NCBI GenBank assembly: GCA_016200005.1 | Contig: JACQFP010000022.1 | Location: forward strand, 186,001 to 250,000 | Direction: 5' to 3' | DNA: 64,000 nucleotides | Origin: Verrucomicrobiota bacterium | GTDB lineage: Bacteria; Verrucomicrobiota; Verrucomicrobiia; Limisphaerales; PALSA-1396 | Part shown: positions 1-9,784 of the stretch, one piece after another | Layout: each line of letters opens with the position of its first letter | Numbering within the stretch: the stretch's first letter is position 1 | Translations under genes and position numbers: made by a program | Notes under the pieces: generated by a model | What the model was told of the DNA's origin: nothing | Databases searched by the model: none | The model's input: the letters and a program-made list of their open reading frames with translations, nothing else

Positions 1-1
1 C

Positions 2-3000
2 GGCCACCAGCCCTTGCCCGCCCGGCGCGCGGCCAGCTACCTGAAGACCGTTGCCGAAGCGATTCACTACGCCCACGAACGCGGCATCCTGCACCGCGAC
101 CTGAAGCCGTCGAACGTCCTCATTGATGCCAATGACCAGCCGCGCGTGACCGACTTCGGGCTGGCTAGGCAACTGACCGACTCTCAACTCTCAACTCTCA
201 ACCCTCAACTCACACTGTCCGGCCAGGTGCTCGGTTCGCCAAACTACATTCCCCCGGAGCAGGCGCTGGGCAAACGCGGCAAGGTCTCCCGGCAAAGTGA
301 CGTGTATGCGTTGGGCGCGATGTTGTATCACCTGCTGACGGGCCGGCCGCCGTTTCAGGGCGAAACGCTGACGGACACGTTGCAGCAGGTGCTGAACACC
401 GAACCGCTCGCGCCGCGCCTGTTGAATCCCAGCGCGCCGCGGGACTTGGAAACGATTTGCCTGAAGTGCCTGGAGAAGGAGCCGGTGCGCCGGTATGCGA
501 CGGCTCAGGCGCTGGCGGATGAACTGGAGCGTTTTCTAAACGGCCATCCGGTGCTTGCGCGGCCCATCGGCCTTGCCGGCAAGGCGTGGCGCCGGTGTCG
601 GCGGCAGCCGGTGCGGGCGGGGTTGGCCGCCGCCTTGGTCGTGGTGTTCGTGGCGGGAATCGCCGGTGTGCTCTGGCAATGGCGGCGGGCGGAACACAAT
701 GCCGAAGCGGAGGCTGTCCAGCGCCAGGCCGCCGTTGACGCCAGAGGCGATGCGGAGCACCGCGAATATGCCGCCAACATCGCTCTGGCGCAGGGCTTGA
801 TTCAGGCTCACCAGTTTGGTCGTGCACGGGACACTTTGCTGGCGCGCACACCGGAGTCTTATCGCGGTTGGGAATGGGGCTGGCTCCTGCGAAGCTGCAA
901 TCAAGACCTGATGACCCTGTCCGACAATCCCTCCCTTGGGATGACGGCGTCGTTCAGTCCGGACTCGCGATTCCTGGTTACGGCGAGTCTCCATCCGGTG
1001 ATTTGGATTTGGGACCTCACGACCGGCAAAGCAATCCGCTCGCTCCGCGGCCACACCGGCGTCGCCGACATCACGCCGTTCAGCCCGGACGGCCGACACC
1101 TGTGTAGCTTCGGATGGGCGGGCGGCGACACGACGGTCCGGGTCTGGGAAATGGAAACAGGCCAGCCGGCGTTCGCGCCGCTGGTGCATCCAGACGCTGC
1201 CTTTTATGCCGCCTTCAGCCGGGACGGTCGGCGTTTGGTTACGGCTTGTGCTGATGGCCAGGTGCGCGTTTTCGACGCCGCGACCGGCGCGGACACCGGT
1301 TTAACCAACGACTATGGCGATGCGGTCTATTGCGCTGAGTTCAGCCCGGATGGCCGCCGAATCGCCTATGCCGGCGGCTCCCATTTGTGGACCGGGAGCC
1401 AGGACACCACGATCCGCATCTGGAATCTCCCCACCGGCGAGACCAGACGGTTGGTGGGTCATGCGCAGGAGGTTTCCTGCGTGGCTTGGAGTCCGGACGG
1501 CTCCCTGCTCGTCAGTTGTGGCTGGGAGGGAAAGATCAAGGTTTGGGACCCCGAGTCCGGACGCGAACTGCCACCCTTTGAGGCTTCGCCGAAACAACGC
1601 GTCATCCCCCACGTTGCGTTTAGCCCCGACGGTCGGCTCCTCGGCGCGGTGGGTGTGGATGATCCGCTTCCGACCGCGCGCGCGACCCTGTTCGATGTGC
1701 GGACGCGGCGGGTCGTGCGGGAGTTGGCCGGACATTCGCTGGTCGTTTTCAACATTCGTTTCAGCCCGGACGGCCAGTATGTCGCCACGGCATCGTTGGA
1801 TCGCACGGTCAAAATCTGGCCGGTAGCTCCGCTGCCGCCCTTCGTCACCTTGGAAGGCCACGGCCAAACTGTCTGGGCGGCGGCGTTTTCACCGGATGGC
1901 CAGCGCGTCGCGACGGGCAGCCTCGACCAGACCGCCCGGATCTGGGACGCGAAGAACGGCGCCCTGCTGCGCACGTTCGTGGTTCGCTTCCCGGTGGTGA
2001 GCCTGGCTTTCAGTCACGACAGCAAGCGGCTGGCGACGGTCGGCCCGGACAACACCGCGTGCGTATGGGACGTTCAAACGCCCCCTGAAATCCGTAGCAG
2101 CCGACGTGAGGAGGCTCCAACTGAAAAATCCGAAATCCGAAATCCGAAATCCGAAACTGAACAGAGCCTCCTTACGTCGGCTGCTACGAGTACTGAACTC
2201 CTTCGCTTGCGCGGCCACACTCGCGCGGTGCTGAGCGTTGCGTGGAGCACGAACGACCAGTGGATCGCCACCGGCAGCAAGGACAAGACGGCCAGGATTT
2301 GGAACGCCAACACGGGCGCAGAACGCCTGACCTTGGCCGGGCACGAGGACGCAGTCCAGGCCGTGGCCTTCTCCCCCGACGGCAACACTCTGGCCACCGG
2401 CAGCGCCGACGGCACGGCGCGGCTTTGGTCCGTCTCGTCGGGCCAGCGCCTTCGTTTGCTCACCAACCACACCAACGAGGTTCTTTCTCTCGCCTTCAGT
2501 CCGGACGGCAATCTGCTCGCCACTGGCAGCGATGATAAGTCCGCACGGCTGTGGGACACCCGTACCGGCCAGCCAGTCCATGTCCTGTCCGGGCACATCA
2601 ACGGTGTAACTTCGGTTGCCTTCAGCCCCGACGGGCAGCGGTTGGTCACCACGGCCAGCGGCACGGGACTCGATGCCAATATCACTCGCGATATGCGGGT
2701 CTTCTTCTGGGATGTGGCGTCGGGCCGCCAACTCCTCACTCTCCCGTCACACGACAATGCCGTCTATGCCGCGGCCTTCAGCCCGGACGGAAAGCGCCTG
2801 GTCACGGCCAGCGGCGACAATACCGCGCGCATTTGGACGGCGTTTCCCTGGCGATCCACCGATTACCCGGGCGATTCAAGTGTCGGCATGTCCACCCGGA
2901 TTGAGGAGTTCAAACGCCAGTTTTGGCGAGCCGCGATTTCCACCCAAAAGGCGGCGGACGCCATCGGTCGCTCCTGGACGAACGGTTTCCGCGTCTATCA

Positions 3001-3658
3001 ACACGCCCTTGGCGAGATGCATCTGCCACCGCCCGGCAGCAAGACCCAGCCGTTGTTCCCGATGCCCCCACGCCCGGCCCAAGCCAGCTCGAACCAGATT
3101 GATTTGACCGACGCCTACAACGTCGCGTTGAACGAGTCGTGGCAGGCCATCGGCAACCTGGCAGACGTGGACCGCGATTTGAGCGCATTGCCTGCGGGAC
3201 TCCAGACCTTTGCCGGCGTGCCATTCGATGTCCGCGGCTTCGTCCAACTGTGCGGCCTCGCGCCCGATTCCGAACTCTATCCGGATCGGGTGGCCATCCC
3301 GGTGAAGCAAGTTTTCACACGCCTTCATGTGCTGCACGGAACGACCTGGTTCGAGCGGCAGGGTCGCGAGATCGGCGCCTTCGTGTTCCACTATGCCAAC
3401 GGCGAGGTCACGGAACTGCCCATCGTGTTTGGAGAACACCTGCGGGGCGAGCATCCTCGCCACGATCCCAAGTCGGAATGTCCAAACGGCCAACTCGTGT
3501 GGGGGGCAGGGGCCTCCGCGGATCCTGCCGACAACCGCCCACGGCTTTACGTGACGACGTTCGTCAATCCCAACCCGGCATTGGAAGTCGTGCGGATTGA
3601 TTATGTTTCCAAGTTGACGCGGTGCGGCCCTTTGCTGGTCGGGCTGACGGTCGAGTGA
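2..3658 (+). CDS. Ser/Thr protein kinase with 14 WD40 repeats (5' partial)
   Basis: The reading frame is open to the left edge, so the kinase N-lobe (glycine loop, catalytic Lys) lies outside the window. Visible are the catalytic loop HRDLKPSN (about residue 28 counted from the TTG at 14), DFG (about 47), a PPEQ activation-segment end, one transmembrane helix (about 204-225), and 14 blades each carrying an FSPDG-type motif, enough for two seven-bladed propellers. After the last blade come about 260 residues that I do not recognise. This is the Hanks-type PknB-like architecture common in Verrucomicrobia and Planctomycetes: a cytoplasmic kinase anchored in the membrane, with the propellers probably outside. 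Two repeat insertions are read in frame: a heptamer run in the activation segment (181-211) and a palindromic element between blades 9 and 10 (2094-2187). Substrate unknown. Confidence 0.9.
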   Translation, partial: GHQPLPARRAASYLKTVAEAIHYAHERGILHRDLKPSNVLIDANDQPRVTDFGLARQLTDSQLSTLNPQLTLSGQVLGSPNYIPPEQALGKRGKVSRQSDVYALGAMLYHLLTGRPPFQGETLTDTLQQVLNTEPLAPRLLNPSAPRDLETICLKCLEKEPVRRYATAQALADELERFLNGHPVLARPIGLAGKAWRRCRRQPVRAGLAAALVVVFVAGIAGVLWQWRRAEHNAEAEAVQRQAAVDARGDAEHREYAANIALAQGLIQAHQFGRARDTLLARTPESYRGWEWGWLLRSCNQDLMTLSDNPSLGMTASFSPDSRFLVTASLHPVIWIWDLTTGKAIRSLRGHTGVADITPFSPDGRHLCSFGWAGGDTTVRVWEMETGQPAFAPLVHPDAAFYAAFSRDGRRLVTACADGQVRVFDAATGADTGLTNDYGDAVYCAEFSPDGRRIAYAGGSHLWTGSQDTTIRIWNLPTGETRRLVGHAQEVSCVAWSPDGSLLVSCGWEGKIKVWDPESGRELPPFEASPKQRVIPHVAFSPDGRLLGAVGVDDPLPTARATLFDVRTRRVVRELAGHSLVVFNIRFSPDGQYVATASLDRTVKIWPVAPLPPFVTLEGHGQTVWAAAFSPDGQRVATGSLDQTARIWDAKNGALLRTFVVRFPVVSLAFSHDSKRLATVGPDNTACVWDVQTPPEIRSSRREEAPTEKSEIRNPKSETEQSLLTSAATSTELLRLRGHTRAVLSVAWSTNDQWIATGSKDKTARIWNANTGAERLTLAGHEDAVQAVAFSPDGNTLATGSADGTARLWSVSSGQRLRLLTNHTNEVLSLAFSPDGNLLATGSDDKSARLWDTRTGQPVHVLSGHINGVTSVAFSPDGQRLVTTASGTGLDANITRDMRVFFWDVASGRQLLTLPSHDNAVYAAAFSPDGKRLVTASGDNTARIWTAFPWRSTDYPGDSSVGMSTRIEEFKRQFWRAAISTQKAADAIGRSWTNGFRVYQHALGEMHLPPPGSKTQPLFPMPPRPAQASSNQIDLTDAYNVALNESWQAIGNLADVDRDLSALPAGLQTFAGVPFDVRGFVQLCGLAPDSELYPDRVAIPVKQVFTRLHVLHGTTWFERQGREIGAFVFHYANGEVTELPIVFGEHLRGEHPRHDPKSECPNGQLVWGAGASADPADNRPRLYVTTFVNPNPALEVVRIDYVSKLTRCGPLLVGLTVE
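181..211. repeat. heptanucleotide repeat (CTCAACT type) inside kinase
   Basis: Imperfect tandem copies of the 7-mer CTCAACT, read in frame as [10 protein letters not shown] between the DFG motif and the PPEQ motif of the kinase. Related kinases normally have only a short linker here. The same heptamer recurs at about 15898, 50733, 50784, 51322, 52301 and 53008. Confidence 0.8.
2094..2187. repeat. palindromic element family A, copy A1
   Basis: The left arm GTAGCAGCCGACGTGAG and its complement (ending GTCGGCTGCTAC) flank a loop made of ATCCGAA heptamers. It is read in frame as SSRREEA...LLTSAAT between WD40 blades 9 and 10 of the kinase. Other copies lie at 28279, 42751, 44581, 44839, 45130 and 49177. 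Confidence 0.9.
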
Positions 3659-3683
3659 CTCAAAGCCAACCATCAGTTAAACC

Positions 3684-4607
3684 ATGAAAACAAACACAGC
3701 TCCAATGGCGATGTGGTGTTGGAGGTGTCGGTCTTTCGCGCACGGACCGGCCTTCAGCGTTCGTAGTCGCGGAGCGTTTCGGCCACAGTGTTTCCACTCC
3801 GGCTTCACCCTCATCGAATTACTCGTCGTCATCGCGATCATTGCCATTCTCGCTGCGCTGCTCTTGCCGGCGTTGCAGCGGGCCAAGGTCAAGGCGCAGG
3901 GCATCGCGTGTGTGAACAACCTCCGGCAGCTCCAGTCCTGCTGGGTGATGTACTGCCACGATAATGACGACGGGCTGCCGCCCAATACGCCGGTGACCAC
4001 CAGTTATGCAAGTCGCGCCCCCTTGTCGTCCACGTCAAACTCGTGGGTGGCTGGCAATGCTTGGACGGACACCACCACCGATAACCTCCAACGCGGCCTT
4101 TTGTTCCGCTACAACAATTCGCCAGGCATTTATCGCTGCCCGGCCGACAAGTCCACCGTCCGCGACCAAGGCATCATCCTTCGCACCCGCAGTTATTCGA
4201 TGAGCTGGTACATGAACCAGTGGCCCGATCCAGGCCAATTTTATTACCCTTACGATTGGCATCGGCTCAGTCAGATTCACAATCCAGGCCCGGCCCAGGC
4301 CCTCGTGTTCGTGGATGAGCACGAGAACACCATCCACTGCGGCATGTTCGCGCTCAACCACCCGGACTACTTGGATTTTTGGGGGGGCGTGTGGGCGTGG
4401 CTCGATTCCCCGGCCACGCGCCACGGCAACGCCGGCACGGTGAGCTTTGCCGATGGACATGCCGAAGTGTGGCATTGGAAGGAAGCGACGACGCTCAAGC
4501 CACCGAAGGCGAATCCCTGGCCGGATTTCAAACCCGCCGTGCCCAACACCGATCGTGACCTGGGCCGTTTCTTCCGCGCCCTTCCCGCAAAGGTGCCGAT
4601 TCCGTGA
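3684..4607 (+). CDS. prepilin-type N-terminal cleavage/methylation domain protein with H-X9-DG motif
   Basis: The protein has a long basic leader, then the type IV prepilin signature GFTLIELL with G40 before the predicted cleavage site and E45 (Glu5 of the mature protein), followed by a hydrophobic helix. The C-terminal part ends with a H-X9-DG motif (HGNAG...FADG), typical of the many pseudopilin-like proteins of Verrucomicrobia and Planctomycetes. The leader would be cut by prepilin peptidase, and the product may join a type II secretion or type IV pilus-like assembly; these large families have mostly unproven roles. The leader of about 40 residues is long, and an internal start at Met8 or Met10 is possible. 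It follows the kinase gene by 25 bases on the same strand. Confidence 0.88.
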   Translation: MKTNTAPMAMWCWRCRSFAHGPAFSVRSRGAFRPQCFHSGFTLIELLVVIAIIAILAALLLPALQRAKVKAQGIACVNNLRQLQSCWVMYCHDNDDGLPPNTPVTTSYASRAPLSSTSNSWVAGNAWTDTTTDNLQRGLLFRYNNSPGIYRCPADKSTVRDQGIILRTRSYSMSWYMNQWPDPGQFYYPYDWHRLSQIHNPGPAQALVFVDEHENTIHCGMFALNHPDYLDFWGGVWAWLDSPATRHGNAGTVSFADGHAEVWHWKEATTLKPPKANPWPDFKPAVPNTDRDLGRFFRALPAKVPIP

Positions 4608-4631
4608 GGTCGTGGCGTTGGTTGTCGCGAA

Positions 4632-4731
4632 GCGTTTGGACTGCGCCGATTCATCGGCGCTTTTGGTTACGGACATGGGGCGAGCCTGACAAGAAGCGAA
4701 AGCGGCGCTGAAGCGCACGCAGTCCAAACGC
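4632..4731. repeat. inverted repeat element (family E)
   Basis: The perfect arms GCGTTTGGACTGCG (4632-4645) and CGCAGTCCAAACGC (4718-4731) are separated by 72 bases. It lies just past the prepilin-like gene. It could be a mobile REP-like element or an RNA hairpin. Confidence 0.75.
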
Positions 4732-4846
4732 TGGCGCGCCATTGTCGGCCCCTTTCCCCGCCAGCCCCGTGCGATAGGGCTTGGCGACCGTGTCGGCGAC
4801 AGGCGGACAGTTATCTCACGGGGCCAGCTTCCGCACTCCTCCTCTG

Positions 4847-4914
4847 GTTGGCTTCCGCAAGATTCTCGAAACTTTTCCGCACCTGTTTCCCGGATTTTCC
4901 TCTGTACGGAGTGG
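4847..4914 (+). repeat. 68-bp direct repeat F, copy 1
   Basis: The block contains TTTCCGCACCTGTTTCCCGG and ends in CTGTACGGAGTGG. A second copy in the same orientation lies at 6174-6241, with near identity over the last 42 bases and looser similarity before that. The two copies flank the secreted-protein gene at 5048-5980. Confidence 0.85.
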
Positions 4915-5047
4915 ACGGCCGGGTGTTCCAGCCGTGACACCGGGGCCTCCCGGGCAGCGCCGCAGCGGACAACCGCAATGGCCTGCGGTCGAGGCTCCGG
5001 CGGCGTGGGACACCGATGGCTGGAAACCAAAAAGAAAGTCCATAACT

Positions 5048-5980
5048 ATGAAAAAATCCGTATTCATTAGAGGGCTCGCTGCCCTCGCAGTCGCGCTGCT
5101 CGCATTGCTGCCGTGCAGCCTCCTGGCGGTCCCAATAGTCGTCAGTATCAACGACGTTCCCAACGGAGCGCCCGTGATCCAGGTGAACGGTGCCCCGAAT
5201 GGATATGACGTGTACACTGGAGCGGGTATCGCCACCCCCGGTATCGAGGATGGGGCGCTGATAACTCTCATCGGCGTGGACCAGTCCGGCTTGATCCCTG
5301 ATTGGGGCGGGCGCTTCGTGGTCCCAGAGGCACCGCTGTGGTTCCGCACGGCGGTTGATATTATCTGGGTCGGACACGACGAGGACGTCATCGGCAACGG
5401 AGATCTCCAAATCGGATTCAACAGCGCATTGCCGGGCACTTACTACTTCAATCCGGGGCTGATTAATCCCGCGACCGGCCTGCCTATCAACGAAGATGAA
5501 AACCTTGGCCTTGTGACCGATGAATGGGTCACGGTTTATGCAAACGACACGCTCGTTGTCAGATATAAACCGCACACGTACCGATTGCTTGCCCAAGTGG
5601 AACGCCCGTTTAAGATCGCCGGCCAGGTCAGCACCGTCATCCAACTCGATGGCAGCTTCGCATTTGACGCCTCCTCTGGCAGCAGTGTGGGGGTGTCCAC
5701 CGCTGGTGGCAGCTTCACGGCAGCGGGGTCGGGGAATGCGTTTACGGGAGTGTGGAGCCTGACGGCGACTTCGGCCAACGGCGACCAGATTTCCGGGTAC
5801 CACGTGCCGGGAAGCATCCCAGATGAGTTCCGCTTTACCAGCGGTACCGGTCGTTTCGCGGGCGTCTCCGGAGAGTTCACTTACGTGACATCAGTTCCAT
5901 CAATAATCCCCAACCCCGACGGTTCGGCTACGCTGATCATCAGCTACAGCTACGAGGGCACCGGCACCATCACGTATTGA
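5048..5980 (+). CDS. secreted protein of unknown function
   Basis: 310 residues. I chose the ATG at 5048 because it is followed at once by a clear Sec signal peptide (MKKSVFIRGLAALAVALLAL, cleavage probably after SLLA); the longer open frame from 4781 runs through repeat DNA. The mature protein is rich in Gly, Ser, Thr and Asn and has no motif I recognise. The last 110 residues (GGSFTAAGSGNAF, SGTGRFAGVSGEF) look like beta-strand secreted domains. It sits alone between the two F direct repeats, so it may be a cassette. Expression signals are weak: an AAAGAAAG run lies about 12 bases upstream of the start. Confidence 0.75.
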   Translation: MKKSVFIRGLAALAVALLALLPCSLLAVPIVVSINDVPNGAPVIQVNGAPNGYDVYTGAGIATPGIEDGALITLIGVDQSGLIPDWGGRFVVPEAPLWFRTAVDIIWVGHDEDVIGNGDLQIGFNSALPGTYYFNPGLINPATGLPINEDENLGLVTDEWVTVYANDTLVVRYKPHTYRLLAQVERPFKIAGQVSTVIQLDGSFAFDASSGSSVGVSTAGGSFTAAGSGNAFTGVWSLTATSANGDQISGYHVPGSIPDEFRFTSGTGRFAGVSGEFTYVTSVPSIIPNPDGSATLIISYSYEGTGTITY

Positions 5981-6420
5981 TCCGTCCCCGCTTGGATTGC
6001 TGCGCCCGTCGGCTTCGGCGAATCCGAGGGTGCGCATCTCACGAGGGCCGCGGGCCTGCGCGAACGCCCAACATCGGAATGAAACACAGCGCGGCGGGGC
6101 ACGCTTCGGCGAGCCCGCCGCGCTGTTCGTGGCGGTCAGCAAGGCGCGAACACAAGTCGGCGAGTTCGCGCCCGTTGGCTCCCGCAAAACCCTCAAAGAT
6201 TTTCCGCACCTGTTTCCCGGATTTTCCTCTGTACAGAGTGGAAGCAGAGCGTTCAGTGCGAAAAGCCGGCTGCGCAAGGGCAAGCCAGGTCGCCGACGTG
6301 ATGAAGGTCAGGAATGGCGCGTCCAGCAGCCCTTGAATCCGCCGGCGCTGAACGCAGGCAACCAACAAAAACACAAACGGAAGGTTCATCTGAACCTCAA
6401 ACCAAAGAAAGGTTAACATA
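5981..6420. other. 440-bp gap with repeat F copy 2
   Basis: No convincing gene. It holds the second F repeat (6174-6241). The last 25 bases carry an AAAGAAAGGTTAACATA leader with a good ribosome binding site (AAAGG) for the next gene. Confidence 0.6.
6174..6241 (+). repeat. 68-bp direct repeat F, copy 2
   Basis: Same orientation as the copy at 4847-4914; the last 42 bases differ at one position (CTGTACAGAGTGG here, CTGTACGGAGTGG there). Confidence 0.85.
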
Positions 6421-6987
6421 ATGAAAACGATACTAAACAAGCTGCTGAAAGGCAGGATCACGCGTTGGGGATTCCTCGCCGTGCTGCTGATCGGCGCTGG
6501 GGCGACGGTGGGCTGGATGAACCAAAGGTGTTACCAACTGGGCGGCTCCTTCGTCGGCGGAGTGCAGGGGATCCAGTGGATCGAAATCGAAACACCCTTG
6601 GATTTGTACGGCCAAAAGGCGACGCTCCAAATCCAATTCCCGACTTGGCCTGCCGAACTCCAAGCCGCGCTGCTGACGCCCTTCGGTGCTGACACCCTGA
6701 GCGTAGGCGCTGGCGAGATGGCGATGACCGACCGGGATACCGCCAAGTTCACCTGGGTCGCGTACGCGGTCACGGATGCGCACCCGCAAGTGATCAAGGC
6801 GATCTGGCTCGTGAATGGGACACGGGAAATCACCGGCCCGAACAGCGCGATGTCAGCCGAGACGCTCCGCATCTATGCGCCGGAAGCCGATGGGAACCAC
6901 GATGGGCTCCCGGACTCGACTGCCATGCCGCTGGCGACAGTGCCTTTCCCACCCGGTCTGAGTGTCCGCGTGCCCATCCTGCCATAG
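6421..6987 (+). CDS. membrane-anchored or secreted protein of unknown function
   Basis: 188 residues. A basic N-terminus (MKTILNKLLKGRITRW) is followed by one hydrophobic segment (GFLAVLLIGAGATVGW, about residues 17-32), then a soluble domain with no motif I recognise. The tail contains DGNHDGLPDS, a short Asp-rich stretch like those in calcium-binding secreted proteins. The start is supported by AAAGG seven bases upstream. It probably acts outside the cytoplasm, either anchored or released. There is no obvious partner: repeat DNA lies upstream, and a split secreted protein follows after 130 bases. Confidence 0.7.
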   Translation: MKTILNKLLKGRITRWGFLAVLLIGAGATVGWMNQRCYQLGGSFVGGVQGIQWIEIETPLDLYGQKATLQIQFPTWPAELQAALLTPFGADTLSVGAGEMAMTDRDTAKFTWVAYAVTDAHPQVIKAIWLVNGTREITGPNSAMSAETLRIYAPEADGNHDGLPDSTAMPLATVPFPPGLSVRVPILP

Positions 6988-7118
6988 TGGATCGCTCGCA
7001 ACTCAGCAAACGAGTTGCTGACGGCGAAACGATGGGGAGTCTGCGCCACCAAGTGGGACAGACTCCCTGTCCAGAGTGAACCCAATGCCGCAAGAACAAC
7101 CACCCAAATTTCGACCTC

Positions 7119-8192
7119 ATGAAAACAAAACCAAACCAATCCATGAACCTCAAGGTAGGGCGCGTCACTCCGTGCGCGCCGCAACTGGCAACCCACGCTC
7201 CGAACGGCGCGCACGGAGTGACGCGCCCTACCGACCCACGCAGTTCATGGCCGCGTTGCCCGCTCGCCGACCGTGGTTTTCTCCTCACGTCCGCGTTGTT
7301 TCTGGCCGCCGTCAGCATCTGCTTGGGCCAGCCCATCATCACCAACCAGCCCGCAACCCAGGCCACTGCTCCCGGCGCGAGCGTAACCTTCCAGGTCGGG
7401 GCGACGGGCACCGCGCCGCTCGTGTACCAGTGGCAGAAAAATCCGGGCAATGGTTTTTCCGACCTCGCGGACCGTACCAATGCCGCCCTGGTCCTGACGA
7501 ACGTGCAGCCGTGGGACGCGTGTGACTATCGCGTGGTCATTACCAACATCACTGGTGCGAGAACCAGTGCCGTGGCCCGCCTTTATGTGATGCGGCCTGC
7601 ACTGGTGACGACCAAAATGGTGGTCGACAACTTCGACGACGACCTGCTTACAGATTGGGAGGTGTTTGGCAGCGGCAGCTTCTTCAATACGAACCAGCAG
7701 TTGACCGTCCGCGGGTATTACCCGGGCGTACACACCGTGAACCATACGGACTCCCAGGTGTACGGAGGGCACTACACGACTTGGGCTGTTCCCAACGGCC
7801 AGACCAGGGAATGGCGGGTGGACCTGGTCCGCTTGGATGAGAACGCCACCAATACGGCGTTGCTGTTAGTCGGCACTACGAGCGGCCTGTATGCCGTCCA
7901 CAAAAGCCGTGACTTCGTGTTCGTGTTGAAATGGCCAACTTCTGGCGGCGGCATTTGCATATTGGCTTGTGAAAGGGCAGCGGTCAGGAACACGAATGTC
8001 GTCCTGACTCTCGCGTTGACGCGGGTGCAACCGAATTTGCTGGTGACGGCCCGGGTGCTGGATAAGGCCAATCTCAACAACGTGCTGTATCAATGCACCG
8101 TCGTAGATACACCGAACGTTGACCCGACGATCAATGCCGCCCGGTTTCAAGCCGTTGACCGGTATGAACTGGCAGGATGTGGGTCCTGCTGA
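7119..8192 (+). CDS. secreted Ig-domain protein, N-terminal part of a frameshifted gene
   Basis: After a palindromic element read in frame (VGRVTPCAP...GAHGVTRPT, 7154-7232) comes a signal peptide-like stretch (GFLLTSALFLAAVSICLGQ), then an immunoglobulin-like domain (NQPATQATAPGASVTFQV ... WQKNPG ... CDYRVVIT), then a beta-rich region. The frame stops at 8192, while the overlapping frame from 8119 continues the same kind of sequence (NWQDVGPADLAGAP, IFDNLELW). One gene therefore seems broken by a one-base frame change at about 8140-8165, either a real mutation or a sequence error. The start is uncertain: there is no ribosome binding site, and the repeat lies between the ATG and the signal peptide. 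Confidence 0.75.
   Translation: MKTKPNQSMNLKVGRVTPCAPQLATHAPNGAHGVTRPTDPRSSWPRCPLADRGFLLTSALFLAAVSICLGQPIITNQPATQATAPGASVTFQVGATGTAPLVYQWQKNPGNGFSDLADRTNAALVLTNVQPWDACDYRVVITNITGARTSAVARLYVMRPALVTTKMVVDNFDDDLLTDWEVFGSGSFFNTNQQLTVRGYYPGVHTVNHTDSQVYGGHYTTWAVPNGQTREWRVDLVRLDENATNTALLLVGTTSGLYAVHKSRDFVFVLKWPTSGGGICILACERAAVRNTNVVLTLALTRVQPNLLVTARVLDKANLNNVLYQCTVVDTPNVDPTINAARFQAVDRYELAGCGSC
7154..7232. repeat. palindromic element family C
   Basis: Perfect 27-bp arms (7154-7180 and 7206-7232, beginning GGTAGGGCGCGTCACTCCGT) flank 25 bases. It is read in frame between the start codon and the signal peptide of the host gene. Confidence 0.92.
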
Positions 8193-9531
8193 TCTGGCGG
8201 GAGCGCCCTTCACGTCATTCCGGGTGGGCTTCGGCTTGTTTCAGTACACCGACGGCACGATGCCAGCGGCCGAGGCCATATTCGACAACCTTGAACTTTG
8301 GACATCGCTTCTGCCAGTGACGCGCTACGTGGACGTGAACAGCACCAACCCCACGCCGCCCTACACCAACTGGCTCACTGCGGCGACGAACATCCAGGAC
8401 GCCGTGGACGCGGCGCTGGCAGGCGACGAGATCGTGGTGACCAACGGCACCTACGCCACTGGTGGGCGCGCGGTGGGAACGAACTTGCTGGTGAATCGCG
8501 TGGCAGTGGACAAGCCGCTCACGGTGTGGAGCGTCAACGGCCCGGAGTTGACGGTAATCAATGGTGACAGCACGGCTCGGTGCGTGTATCTGAGTGACGG
8601 CGCCAGCCTGTCCGGGTTCACCTTGACCCAGGGAGTGGCGGATAACGGCGGTGGGGTGCGGTGCGCATCCACAAACGCTTTTCTCGCGCACTTTGTGATT
8701 GCAGGCAACTCGGCTACCTTCGGCGGCGGGGCGTATGGGGGCACGCTTTACAATTGCACGCTGATGGACAACTCCGCCACCGACGGTGGCGGAGCGAAAG
8801 CCGCGACACTCAACAACTGCACCGTGGTGGACAACGTGGCCTGGGACTCAGGTGGTGGAGTCGCGAGTTCGACCTTGGCGAACTCCATCGTGGCCTACAA
8901 CGCCGCCTGGACCGACCCTAATTACGCGGCCTCGACGTTGGATTACTGCTGCACCTCGCCGTTGCCCACCGGCGGGCGGGGCAACATCACACTCCCGCCG
9001 CAGTTTGTGCATTACCCCAACGGCAACCTGCGTCTGCAATCCAACTCCGCCTGCATCAACGCTGGCCACAACGCCTACGTTTCGAGCACTACGGACCTGG
9101 ACGGCCTCCCGCGCATTGTCAGCGGCACGGTGGACATCGGCGCCTACGAGTTCCAAGGGCCCAGCTCGGTGATTTCCTACGCCTGGCTCCAGCGCTACGG
9201 CCTGCCCACCGACGGCTCGGCGGATGCCACCGACCCGGACGCCGACGGCCACACCAGCTGGCAGGAGTGGCGTTGCCAGACCGATCCCACCAACCCGCTC
9301 TCGGTGTTGCGCCTGCTCTCGGCGTCGCCCGCCGGCACGAACGTGACCGTGACTTGGCAGAGCGTGGCCGGGGTGAACTATTTCCTGGAGCGCAGCACGA
9401 ATCTGTCCGCGACCCCGCCCTTCACCCTGCTGGCCCCGAATCTCCCCGGCCAACCCGGCACGATGACTTACACGGACACAAACGCCACGTCTTTGTCCCC
9501 GCTGTTCTACCGCGTGGGAGTTGGGCCGTAA
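8119..9531 (+). CDS. right-handed beta-helix (choice-of-anchor Q type) protein, C-terminal part of a frameshifted gene
   Basis: This continues the gene at 7119 in another frame; residues before about NWQDVG are probably not translated this way. It contains the typical opening of surface beta-helix proteins (RYVDVNSTNPTPPYTNW, then NIQDAVDAALAGDEIVVTNG), pectate-lyase-like coils (LYNCTLMDNSA, LNNCTVVDN), and the closing motif DLDGLPRIVSGTVDIGAYEF. An Asp-rich segment (DATDPDADGHTSWQEW) of dockerin or thrombospondin-3 type and a final beta domain follow. It is probably exported to the cell surface. Whether the pair makes a full protein depends on the frameshift being real. Confidence 0.82.
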   Translation: MTRRSMPPGFKPLTGMNWQDVGPADLAGAPFTSFRVGFGLFQYTDGTMPAAEAIFDNLELWTSLLPVTRYVDVNSTNPTPPYTNWLTAATNIQDAVDAALAGDEIVVTNGTYATGGRAVGTNLLVNRVAVDKPLTVWSVNGPELTVINGDSTARCVYLSDGASLSGFTLTQGVADNGGGVRCASTNAFLAHFVIAGNSATFGGGAYGGTLYNCTLMDNSATDGGGAKAATLNNCTVVDNVAWDSGGGVASSTLANSIVAYNAAWTDPNYAASTLDYCCTSPLPTGGRGNITLPPQFVHYPNGNLRLQSNSACINAGHNAYVSSTTDLDGLPRIVSGTVDIGAYEFQGPSSVISYAWLQRYGLPTDGSADATDPDADGHTSWQEWRCQTDPTNPLSVLRLLSASPAGTNVTVTWQSVAGVNYFLERSTNLSATPPFTLLAPNLPGQPGTMTYTDTNATSLSPLFYRVGVGP

Positions 9532-9580
9532 ATCCGAAATCCGAAGCCCGAAGGAAAACCGAAACCCGAAATCCGAAAAG
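9531..9580 (+). repeat. heptanucleotide repeat (ATCCGAA type)
   Basis: Degenerate copies of ATCCGAA/ACCCGAA begin on the last base of the stop codon of the preceding gene. The same heptamer forms the loop of palindromic copies A1 and A5. Confidence 0.8.
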
Positions 9581-9784
9581 GCAAGATCATGAAAACGAGA
9601 ATGCACCTCCAACACAGTTGGCACGATGTCCCAATTGGCGCAAGCGAACGCAAGGAACACCTGAAGAAACGCCATCAGCTTGAGCTGTTCGTTGGTTTGG
9701 CCTCGGGAGTGTTGTTGGTAACCTGATTGTAGGGGCTGGCCATTGCGCTTCACTGTGGCCCGGAATTATTACGACCCCGACGCT

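Larger units (their letters stand above)
4608..5047. other. 440-bp gap carrying two repeat elements
   Basis: No gene is supported. The gap contains a 14-bp inverted repeat with a 72-base loop (4632-4731) and the first copy of a 68-bp direct repeat (4847-4914). Open frames crossing it do not look like protein. Confidence 0.6.

Noticed and set aside
4781-5047. N-terminal extension of the secreted-protein frame
   Set aside because: It is translated repeat DNA (family F); a normal signal peptide starts at 5048.
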